From Phycisphaerales bacterium (GTDB lineage: Bacteria > Planctomycetota > Phycisphaerae > Sedimentisphaerales > Anaerohalosphaeraceae): DNA of 8,710 nt. This document shows positions 1 to 5,545 of this stretch, one piece after another. A program made the translations under genes and the position numbers. Position 1 is the stretch's first letter, and the number at the start of each line of letters is the position of its first letter. The DNA lies in contig PMBP01000177.1 of the NCBI GenBank assembly GCA_003152975.1, positions 252-8,961 on the forward strand, read 5' to 3'. The notes beneath the pieces were generated by a model. That model was not told the origin of the DNA. It was given only the letters and a program-made list of their open reading frames with translations, and did no database searches.

Positions 1-234
1 CACTGGCCCGTAGAATTATCCCCCCAAGCCACAATTGAGCCGTCCGCCTTCAAGCCCAGACTGAAACCTCCTCCTGCCGAAATTGCCACAAACACAGAGT
101 TCGGTTCTGGCACATTGCACTGGCCCGTAGAATTATCCCCCCACGCCGCAATCGATCCATTGGCCTTCAAGCCAAGACTGAAACCTCCTCCAGCGGTAAA
201 CGCCACAAATCCCGAATTCGATAAAGGAACATTC
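1..234 (-). repeat. Two direct 117-bp tandem DNA repeats within the RCC1 gene
   Basis: Positions 1-117 and 118-234 align without gaps. Both begin CACTGGCCCGTAGAATTATC and share most of the following bases, including the segment encoding GGGFSLGLK. The unit of 117 bases equals 39 codons, one RCC1 repeat. The match at DNA level, not just protein level, suggests recent duplication or gene conversion. The array may continue beyond the window edge. Confidence 0.85.
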
Positions 235-461
235 CACGGATCTTCCCATGCCATAATCGAACCGTCGGACTTCAATCCCAGACTGTGCGTCCCCCCGGCC
301 GCAATCGCAACGAATTCCGTATTGGGTGAAGGAACATCACATTGTCCATAATTGTTAAGGCCCCACGCCACGATCGATCCCGCCTGTTGCGCCTGCGCAA
401 TGCAAGCCAACAACACGGCCCCGCACAGGATTGCCCCGATTGAAATGACCTTTCGTCTCAC
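1..461 (-). CDS. Exported RCC1-repeat protein, N-terminal part (runs off the window)
   Basis: The minus strand from 461 is open to the window edge, about 153 codons, so the C-terminus is missing. The start is GTG at 461-459. It is chosen because GGAGGG (474-469) lies 7 bases upstream and because a signal peptide follows at once: MRRK, a hydrophobic stretch of about 15 residues, then a possible cleavage site after AQA. LLAC could instead be a weak lipobox. The mature part is tandem RCC1-like repeats of about 39 residues, each running SIVAWG-N-GQC-VP-FVAI-AGG-SLGLK-DG. Three complete units and the start of a fourth are visible; the second is about four residues short. RCC1 repeats form beta-propellers. 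In bacteria such proteins are usually exported and their roles mostly unknown. Local GC looks lower than in the terpenoid genes. The tRNA terminator upstream separates it from them, so it is probably a separate unit. The family is clear; the function is not. Confidence 0.85.
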   Translation of the reverse strand, partial: MRRKVISIGAILCGAVLLACIAQAQQAGSIVAWGLNNYGQCDVPSPNTEFVAIAAGGTHSLGLKSDGSIMAWEDPWNVPLSNSGFVAFTAGGGFSLGLKANGSIAAWGDNSTGQCNVPEPNSVFVAISAGGGFSLGLKADGSIVAWGDNSTGQ

Positions 462-533
462 GATGATACCCTCCGATTGTCTCCAACGCGCCAACCGTTC
501 GCCGATCCGTCCGATCCCGATCGACTTGCACCC

Positions 534-562
534 ATTATACCGTATGGCCCGGCCGGGGGCAA
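534..562 (-). promoter_or_regulatory. Probable sigma70 promoter for the RCC1-repeat gene
   Basis: On the minus strand, a perfect TATAAT (539-534) lies 17 bases downstream of TTGCCC (562-557), a four-of-six match to TTGACA. This predicts a start near 527 and a leader of roughly 65 bases before the GTG codon, with the GGAGGG ribosome binding site at its end. The -10 box and spacing are good; the -35 box is weaker. Confidence 0.55.
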
Positions 563-612
563 TACGAATGTGGGGGAACGGTGGATGTCGGAAAAGCAGA
601 TCCCTCCGCTGC

Positions 613-630
613 GTCCCGACAAGTCGGGAC
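613..630. repeat. Perfect short inverted repeat (8-bp arms, 2-base centre)
   Basis: GTCCCGAC (613-620) and GTCGGGAC (623-630) are exact reverse complements separated by AA. A third, partial copy of the arm follows (GTCGGGATGAC, 635-645). The GGGATGAC ending resembles the GGGAATGAC ending of the three hairpins elsewhere in the window, so this may be a related mobile-type intergenic repeat. There is no T-run, so it is not a typical terminator. It lies between the tRNA terminator and the RCC1 promoter; an operator role is possible but unsupported. Confidence 0.5.
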
Positions 631-671
631 TCCGGTCGGGATGACGCAATCGAGGATGGTGGTGCTACGAC

Positions 672-706
672 AAAACCCGCGAATCCGTTGGGAAACGCGG
701 GCTTTT
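672..706 (-). terminator. Rho-independent terminator downstream of tRNA-Gln
   Basis: On the minus strand CCCGCG (701-696) pairs with CGCGGG (681-676) around a 14-base loop. TTTT (675-672) follows and AAAA lies on the other side, so the stem can extend by A-T pairs. It begins about 8 bases after the tRNA 3' end, as expected for a tRNA transcript terminator. The symmetry means it could work in both directions. Confidence 0.8.
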
Positions 707-709
707 GAA

Positions 710-780
710 CTGGGGAACAAGGATTCGGACCTTGACTAAATGATCCAGAGTCATTTGTGCTACCATTACACTATTCCCCA
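710..780 (-). tRNA. tRNA-Gln, anticodon CTG
   Basis: The minus strand folds into a complete 71-base cloverleaf. The acceptor stem pairs TGGGGAA (780-774) with TTCCCCA (717-711), followed by discriminator G at 710. The D stem is GTG/CAC with loop TAATGGTAG. The anticodon stem AATGA/TCATT encloses loop CTCTGGA, giving anticodon CTG, which reads the Gln codon CAG. The T stem CAAGG/CCTTG encloses loop TCCGAAT. The U1-A72 first pair is a known bacterial tRNA-Gln feature. CCA is not encoded (TTC follows position 710), so CCA must be added after transcription. It has its own promoter and terminator and sits between the cyclase gene and the RCC1 gene. Confidence 0.95.
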
Positions 781-818
781 ATGGATCATCCGGCGGCTAT
801 CGCGGCCGAACACCTTAT

Positions 819-846
819 ATTATATCGGCAATGGGTGCGGTGTCAA
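819..846 (-). promoter_or_regulatory. Consensus sigma70 promoter for tRNA-Gln
   Basis: On the minus strand a perfect TTGACA (846-841) and a perfect TATAAT (824-819) are separated by 16 bases. Transcription would start near 812, giving a leader of about 30 bases before the mature tRNA 5' end at 780. Such a strong match suits a stable-RNA gene and shows that the tRNA does not depend on the upstream cyclase operon. Confidence 0.85.
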
Positions 847-983
847 TAGCGATTTTGGGCCAAAAATTCCGCGTTGGGGATTTCGGGAAACGGGAGGGAT
901 TGACGATTGAATAATGACTATTGACTATTGGACCGTAGAGCGGATGACGAATCGGGAGTCCTTCGGGTATCGTATGCTTTTAT

Positions 984-1010
984 CTGGATTTGGGCTTTCG
1001 CGGGAATGAC
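984..1010. repeat. Decayed copy of the palindromic CTGGATT...GGAATGAC repeat
   Basis: This stretch reads CTGGATT, then a degenerate arm, then CTTTCGCGGGAATGAC. It lines up with the intact hairpins at 2964-2990 and 7194-7220, in the same orientation. The left arm (ATTTGGGC) no longer matches the right arm (GCGGGAAT) perfectly, so pairing is partial. It lies about 80 bases past the cyclase stop codon. Confidence 0.65.
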
Positions 1011-1030
1011 AACGGACTGGACAGAGCGAG

Positions 1031-1083
1031 TCCCTCCATCCACCTCGCAAGCTCGGTAGCTGCCACCCGGCGAGGGGAAGGGG
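1031..1083. repeat. Possible palindromic intergenic repeat remnant
   Basis: CCTCGC (1043-1048) can pair with GCGAGG (1070-1075). It is flanked by pyrimidine-rich TCCCTCC on one side and purine-rich GGGGAAGGGG on the other. The overall pattern resembles common palindromic intergenic repeats, but only one copy is present here, so repeat status rests on resemblance. It could also be a weak transcript-end hairpin for the cyclase mRNA. Confidence 0.3.
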
Positions 1084-1091
1084 CGGAACAA

Positions 1092-2903
1092 TCAGGCCTG
1101 AAGGCCAGCGGCCTGGCGGAGGGCCCCGGCGGCGAAGATCAGGGGGTACAACCGTTCGGCGTACCAGAGGCGGGCAAAATACAGGCCGATGGGGGCGGGG
1201 TCGAATTGCGTGCCGTTGCGGGTGGCCTGACGGAGCCAGTGGGAACCGCGGTTGATGGATTCCAGCAATTTGTCGGGGGAAATGCCGTCGATTTTCGAGC
1301 CGGCGTTGATCCGGTGCAGAATCCCGGCCAGAGCCTCGACGGCGGCGCCGGTTTCTTCGAGGGTCGCGGCGAGGGCTTTTTGCCCGCCCCAGCCGCCATC
1401 GTCATTTTGCTGAGCGATCAGAAAGGCGGTTGCCCGCGAGACCCACCAGGCCGCATGGGCGAAAAAGCGTTCGGGGACTTCCGACAGGTAGCCGAGGACG
1501 CGGCCGGTTCCGAAAACGGGGTTGGTCTGGCCGGGCGCGGTCTCGTTGCCGAACCACAGCGGGAGCCAGGACCCATCTTCCGCCTGGGCCCGGAGCAGAA
1601 AAACCAGTGCCCGCCGCATCGCCTTTTCGACCCGCCGCTTCGGGCCCGCCGGGAGGTCGTCCACCCAGGCACCCCAGGCGGCCAGGGCGTGGGCCGTCAG
1701 GTCCGGTGCGCTGCGGTCGAATTCCAGACGGCCCCAGCCGCGGCAGAAGGTCGGAATGCCGCCGTCGCTATTCTGGACCCCCATTAGCCAGTCCATTCCC
1801 GCAGCGGCCGCATTCATGATCCGCGGATCGCGAAGGTCAAGGCGGCGGAGGGCCAGAATCGCACCGGCGGTATCATCGGCATCGGGGACGCCGCCGGGTT
1901 CGTTCGTCCAGGACCAGCCGCCGGGAGCGGCGCCAGTGTAGGGATGGACGCAGCGCTGTTGGCGGGCGAGGAGGCCTTCGGCGATATTTATCCTATCCGC
2001 CTCCGGTAATACGTCTTTTCCGATCGCCCGCACCGACAGGGTCGTCAGCCAGGTGGACAGATCGGTGTCGATCGGCCAGGCGCCGTCGGGCCGCATCGAG
2101 CGGATCAGGAACTCGACACCCCTGCGGAGAACCGGATGATCTGCGATGCCGATCGCCTTGAGCGACATTGTCACGAATGCCGTCAGAGGCGTGGCCTCGA
2201 GGAATCCGCCGCTTTCTGGCTGGATCGCCTCGAGCCGCCGCAGGGTCGGGCGTTTGGCCCATCGACGAATCATCCGCGAAACGGGATTGGCAGCGGGCCG
2301 GTGAGAGTCGATCAGTTGGCCGATGGCGATCAGGGCCGGCAGCGCGTAACTGACTACGCCCAATCGCATCCAGCGGAAGCACCCCTGCGGCAGGGCCGCC
2401 AGTTCGAACGGAAGCCGCGGGATCACCTGCCAGGTTTGCGGGTCCAGACGGCCGGCGAGGATGCACGACGCCAGGATCGGCACGGCGAAGGTCAGGTCAT
2501 CGCCGTAGCGTTTTCGCACGGCGGCGACGATCGCGTCCGAGTCAAGCGAGCCGCAGGCGGCGAGGATATGCGATAGCGCCCGATCGACGGCGGGCCGGTA
2601 ATCCGATTCATTTTTCGCGGAGGTAAATGCCGACCAGGCCAGGAGCGTTGTGCTGATATTGCTGCGGCTGAGGGTTGTGTCGCCCCAGCCGCCGTCGGAG
2701 TTTTGATGATCGGCCAGCCATGTCAAACCGCGTTCGATTCGATCGCGATGGGCGGCCGGATCGACGCGGGCCAAGGCGAAAACTGCCGTGGCCGTCGCCA
2801 AGGCGCTGTCGGAAAGACGACCGGTCCATAAACCATCGGTGTCCCGCTCGGCGAGCAAACGGGATTGAATGATTTCGGAAAAATGACGCATTTCCATCGT
2901 CAT
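1092..2903 (-). CDS. Class II terpene cyclase, squalene-hopene cyclase fold
   Basis: This 603-residue protein is a little shorter than usual squalene-hopene cyclases (about 630-680). It carries the class II protonation motif DADD at residues 341-344, in the context DADDTAGA, matching the DVDDTA of the family. QW-type repeats occur along its length: QNSDGGWG (67-74), QPESGGF (228-234), PDGAW (272-276), GGWSW (328-332), QNSDGG (377-382), QAEDGSW (440-446) and QNDDGGWGG (499-507). The C-terminus (LWYAERLYPLIF, 579-590) also matches the family. Such enzymes fold and protonate a polyprene to make a cyclic terpenoid, usually as monotopic membrane proteins. ATG 2903 is chosen because GGAG (2916-2913) lies 9 bases upstream. 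It is separated by 121 bases with a hairpin repeat from the preceding toroid gene. Squalene is the default substrate for the fold, but no squalene synthase is visible and the neighbour is a polyprenyl synthase. A linear polyprenyl substrate is therefore plausible. The fold is secure; the product is unknown. Confidence 0.88.
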   Translation of the reverse strand: MTMEMRHFSEIIQSRLLAERDTDGLWTGRLSDSALATATAVFALARVDPAAHRDRIERGLTWLADHQNSDGGWGDTTLSRSNISTTLLAWSAFTSAKNESDYRPAVDRALSHILAACGSLDSDAIVAAVRKRYGDDLTFAVPILASCILAGRLDPQTWQVIPRLPFELAALPQGCFRWMRLGVVSYALPALIAIGQLIDSHRPAANPVSRMIRRWAKRPTLRRLEAIQPESGGFLEATPLTAFVTMSLKAIGIADHPVLRRGVEFLIRSMRPDGAWPIDTDLSTWLTTLSVRAIGKDVLPEADRINIAEGLLARQQRCVHPYTGAAPGGWSWTNEPGGVPDADDTAGAILALRRLDLRDPRIMNAAAAGMDWLMGVQNSDGGIPTFCRGWGRLEFDRSAPDLTAHALAAWGAWVDDLPAGPKRRVEKAMRRALVFLLRAQAEDGSWLPLWFGNETAPGQTNPVFGTGRVLGYLSEVPERFFAHAAWWVSRATAFLIAQQNDDGGWGGQKALAATLEETGAAVEALAGILHRINAGSKIDGISPDKLLESINRGSHWLRQATRNGTQFDPAPIGLYFARLWYAERLYPLIFAAGALRQAAGLQA

Positions 2904-2963
2904 ACAGCATTACTCCGAACGAAAGCAATCCAACGTGTGAACGATTTATCCCAGATGCAAGGT

Positions 2964-2990
2964 CTGGATTCCGGCTTTCGCCGGAATGAC
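2964..2990. repeat. Palindromic intergenic repeat, intact hairpin copy
   Basis: ATTCCGGC (2968-2975) and GCCGGAAT (2980-2987) pair perfectly around loop TTTC, flanked by CTGG and GAC. It matches copies at 984-1010 and 7194-7220. It lies between the toroid gene (stop 3025) and the cyclase start (2903). With no T-run it is not a standard terminator, but as RNA it could stabilise the upstream message or reduce read-through. Confidence 0.85.
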
Positions 2991-3024
2991 AGACGCGATA
3001 CTGTTATTCGGTCCGAGTCTCGTA

Positions 3025-3903
3025 TCACAGGTTTCCGAGGGCGAGCAGACCGTAGAAGGTGTACTCGCAGTCCACGGTCTCGTCCATCCAGTTGCCGCAG
3101 AAGCCCCCCAGCGGCTCCCAGAGGCTGTCGACGAATTCCAGGCACGACCGTTTGACGGCATCGTAGTCTGCCCGCACGGTCGCCAGGGCGTGGAGGGCGG
3201 TGGCCGTCGAGAGCAGGTCCTGCATCGGGGCGCGGGCCGTGGCGATAAATCCGCCAATGGCTTTTGTGCGTTTGAGCAGCCAAGCGACCTGCGGCTGGAA
3301 GTTGCCGATGCCCATCTGGTGAAGCGTCACGAGGGCCGCGGCCGTAGCGGGCGTGGAGCCATCGGGGGAATGGGCGTCGTTGGCGTAGGAACCATCGTCG
3401 CGTCGCAGGCGAGAGACCGATTCGACAAACTGCTCGGCCTCCGAGAGGGAATGGGCCAGGTCCTGGCAGGCGGCCAGTGCCAGAAAGCAACCGTAGGCCG
3501 TACCGTGTTCGGCGCCGAGACAATCGGAAAATCCGCCATCCTCGCTACGATAGGTCAACAGGTTTCGCAACAGACCCTGGCACACTGTCGGATCGAGGGG
3601 TTCATCGCCCAGGTCCGCCCAAGCGCGAATCAGACATGCAAGGTGGATATAATCCAGAGTTTCCCCCTCGCCGAAGTTCTGCAGGTACTCGCGTGCCGCG
3701 GCGCGGTCGAAGGTCCCGCCCAGGGCCACAAGCCCCTCGATGCCGAAGACGGTGTAGTAGAGGTCGCTGGACCCGGCGCGATCGCGGAATCCGCCGTCGG
3801 GATTCTGGTGGGACCGCAGGTACTCGACGGCCGCCGAGACCGAATCACGCAGATGGGTTTTGGCGCGAGCGGCCGCGCGGATCATATCGCTTCGTATGCT
3901 CAT
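3025..3903 (-). CDS. Prenyltransferase/squalene-oxidase repeat protein (small alpha/alpha toroid)
   Basis: From ATG 3903 the protein has 292 residues. It contains five glycine-rich toroid repeats: PDGGFRDR (35-42), EDGGFSDC (121-128), DDGSY (169-173), GGF (217-219) and GGFCGNW (266-272). The phrase SSDLYYTVFGIEGL (45-58) recalls the beta subunits of protein prenyltransferases. Where those enzymes have a zinc-binding His near the C-terminus, the similar segment here reads DCEYTFYG, so the zinc site looks lost. No DXDD motif is present, so proton-initiated cyclisation is not expected. It may bind a prenyl chain as a partner of the larger cyclase or act on its product; this is inferred. The start is uncertain. 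ATG 3903 overlaps the upstream gene by 59 bases with a distant GGAAGG; ATG 3930 or TTG 3933 would extend it and ATG 3885 would shorten it. Either overlap suggests translational coupling with the polyprenyl synthase gene. Confidence 0.8.
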   Translation of the reverse strand: MSIRSDMIRAAARAKTHLRDSVSAAVEYLRSHQNPDGGFRDRAGSSDLYYTVFGIEGLVALGGTFDRAAAREYLQNFGEGETLDYIHLACLIRAWADLGDEPLDPTVCQGLLRNLLTYRSEDGGFSDCLGAEHGTAYGCFLALAACQDLAHSLSEAEQFVESVSRLRRDDGSYANDAHSPDGSTPATAAALVTLHQMGIGNFQPQVAWLLKRTKAIGGFIATARAPMQDLLSTATALHALATVRADYDAVKRSCLEFVDSLWEPLGGFCGNWMDETVDCEYTFYGLLALGNL

Positions 3904-5545
3904 GGCAGCACCGCAACCTTCCGATGTCATCAAACAGCTTGCACACCACCCGCCGCAGGAGGGCCTTGAGGTCGCCGCAGGACATCTGGGCCAGCCGTTC
4001 GACCGCCCGGCCGCGCTGCTGCTGCATCATCGCCTCGGCCCGACTGACGGCGCCGAGATCCCACAGCCGCCCCTGGAGTTCTTTGGCGGCGGCGGGCAGA
4101 ACGGTCCGGCCCGACCAGATGTCCTCCAGAAACCGTCGCGATTGGTCGGGACAATCCCGCAACCCGATCACCAGCAGGATCGAGGCCCTCACCGAACGCG
4201 AATCGACATGCTCATATCCAGCATAATAATCATCCAGATCGTCGCGTATCTGGTAGGCGATTCCCAGGGCATCGCTGTAACGCCGCAGGGTTTCCATCAG
4301 CGGCGGCTCGGCTCCGGCCAAGATCGCCCCGAGGGTCAGGGCCACCTCGAAGGCCGGCGCGGTTTTGCAGCGGAAGATTTCGATTACCTCGTCAACGGTC
4401 GGGGCCGCGGGCTTGCCCCGCGCGGCCAGTTCGGCCCCCTGTCCGATGCACAGTTGGCGATGCCCCCGGGCAGCCACCTGCAGCATACGGACGCGGCGGT
4501 CGGCGTCGATCGGCAACTCGGCCAAGAGCCGGTAGCCCTCGCCAATGAGATAGTCGCCGACATTGAGGGCGATCGGCACGCCGAGTTCGACATGCAGCGT
4601 GGAGCGATCGTAACGAAGGCGATCTTCATCCTCTATATCATCGTGAATCAGCGAGGCCTTGTGAAAACATTCCACCGCCAGACTCGCGTACCGGAGAGCC
4701 TGGGGCATAGTCGCATCGCCCGACAGGGCCTGATAGACGCCGGCGGTCAGGAACGGCCGGTGCCGCTTGCCGCCCCGCTGCATCCAGGTCAGGACCGCGT
4801 CGGACATCGCGGCATCCCGCCCCAGCGCCGCGGCCAGCGCGTCGGTTGAAAACCAGCCGTCCACCTTGTCCCGCAGCTCGACGGCATTGATCCTTCCGGC
4901 CGAGGGCTCCTCGCACAGGTACATCGCCTCCCAGAGCCAATCGAGGTCGAAGACGGTATCCGTACAGCCGTCGAAGAGCAGGGGAATCGCGATACCGGGC
5001 ACGGCGGCCGCTTCCATGTAGCCGAATGTTTTTTCGAGCACCGACAGGCAACTGGCACCGATGACGGCCTCGACCTGGCCGGACTCGATGAGGGACATCA
5101 CCACGGGCGAACCCTCGGCGATGAGGACCGAATAGCCCAGGGCCTCGGCCTGCCGCTGGACGGATTCGATGACACAGCCGCCACAGCCGGCACAGATCAG
5201 GCCGTACTCGTCGAACCGGCCCTTGCAGCCCTGCGAATCGCGGAGGCACTTGGGCAGCAAGATCAGCCGCCGCTCGAAGGGCACGGCCGCCAGGGCCGGA
5301 CGCCAAGCCTCGTTGTTGACCACCACGGCCGCAAAGTCGATGTATTTGGCTGCCAGACCCGCGGCTGCCAGCACCCGCTGCGAATGGGCCTTGAGTTCGT
5401 CCAATGACAGCGGCGGAGTGACGCCGCCGGTGGCGACATGTTCGCGCGCGGCGGCCAGCAGGCGATCGCGCTGGGACTTCTGGGCCGGGATGTTGTCCTG
5501 CGGCGGGCGAACAGCTACATGGAGAATGGGTCCGTCAGACGGCAT
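3845..5545 (-). CDS. DUF116 - polyprenyl diphosphate synthase fusion
   Basis: This 566-residue protein has two domains. Residues about 45-205 match DUF116: LPKCLR (97-102), then C107, C118, C121 and C124 in a CxxCGGC pattern, IGASC (162-166) and GCTDT (193-197). The cysteines suggest a metal or FeS site. Residues about 245-535 are a trans-polyprenyl diphosphate synthase. It has GGKRHRP (258-264), the first aspartate-rich motif DDIED (302-306), KT at 394-395 and the second motif DDLDD (435-439). These bind the allylic substrate and IPP through magnesium. Residue A297, five before the first motif, is small, as in enzymes making C20 or longer chains; chain length is inferred. The usual lysine-containing stretch after the second motif (EGKxTLP) is not recognisable. 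ATG 5545 follows AAGGG (5556-5552) by 6 bases and overlaps the radical SAM stop by 11 bases, indicating coupling. The last 30 residues overlap the next gene and look non-conserved. Both domain calls are strong; what DUF116 does here is unknown. Confidence 0.88.
   Translation of the reverse strand: MPSDGPILHVAVRPPQDNIPAQKSQRDRLLAAAREHVATGGVTPPLSLDELKAHSQRVLAAAGLAAKYIDFAAVVVNNEAWRPALAAVPFERRLILLPKCLRDSQGCKGRFDEYGLICAGCGGCVIESVQRQAEALGYSVLIAEGSPVVMSLIESGQVEAVIGASCLSVLEKTFGYMEAAAVPGIAIPLLFDGCTDTVFDLDWLWEAMYLCEEPSAGRINAVELRDKVDGWFSTDALAAALGRDAAMSDAVLTWMQRGGKRHRPFLTAGVYQALSGDATMPQALRYASLAVECFHKASLIHDDIEDEDRLRYDRSTLHVELGVPIALNVGDYLIGEGYRLLAELPIDADRRVRMLQVAARGHRQLCIGQGAELAARGKPAAPTVDEVIEIFRCKTAPAFEVALTLGAILAGAEPPLMETLRRYSDALGIAYQIRDDLDDYYAGYEHVDSRSVRASILLVIGLRDCPDQSRRFLEDIWSGRTVLPAAAKELQGRLWDLGAVSRAEAMMQQQRGRAVERLAQMSCGDLKALLRRVVCKLFDDIGRLRCCHEHTKRYDPRGRSRQNPSA

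Larger units (their letters stand above)
847..1091. other. Intergenic region downstream of the cyclase gene
   Basis: With the tRNA promoter region, the gene-free stretch is 781-1091. No credible coding region is seen in 847-1091. It holds a short iterated AT-rich stretch near 900-931 (variants of TGACTATT), a decayed copy of the palindromic repeat (984-1010), and a possible repeat remnant near 1031-1083. No hairpin with a T-run is seen just after the cyclase stop codon, so its terminator is not identified. The sequence looks like repeat-rich, unconstrained spacer. Confidence 0.6.

Noticed and set aside
710..780. tRNA-Gln as an integration site for a genomic island
   Set aside because: No integrase gene and no second copy of the tRNA 3' end are seen in the window.
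900..931. Short iterated TGACTATT-like stretch
   Set aside because: It has only two or three imperfect units, too few for a defined repeat, iteron set or CRISPR.
990..1787. Plus-strand open frame of 265 codons opposite the cyclase gene
   Set aside because: It is antisense to a well-supported cyclase, has low-complexity Gly/Ala/Pro/Arg-rich sequence and no recognisable domain. GC-rich genes often leave such open antisense frames.
2964..2990. Hairpin repeat as a Rho-independent terminator
   Set aside because: No T-run follows the stem on either strand. The same holds for the copy at 7194-7220.
2986..3969. Plus-strand open frame of 327 codons opposite the toroid gene
   Set aside because: It is antisense to a protein with clear repeats, shows no motifs and ends in a Pro/Ala tail. 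It is best explained as a codon-bias shadow.
3860..4849. Plus-strand open frame of 329 codons opposite the DUF116-prenyl synthase gene
   Set aside because: The opposite strand has both aspartate-rich motifs and is certain. The plus-strand product resembles nothing.
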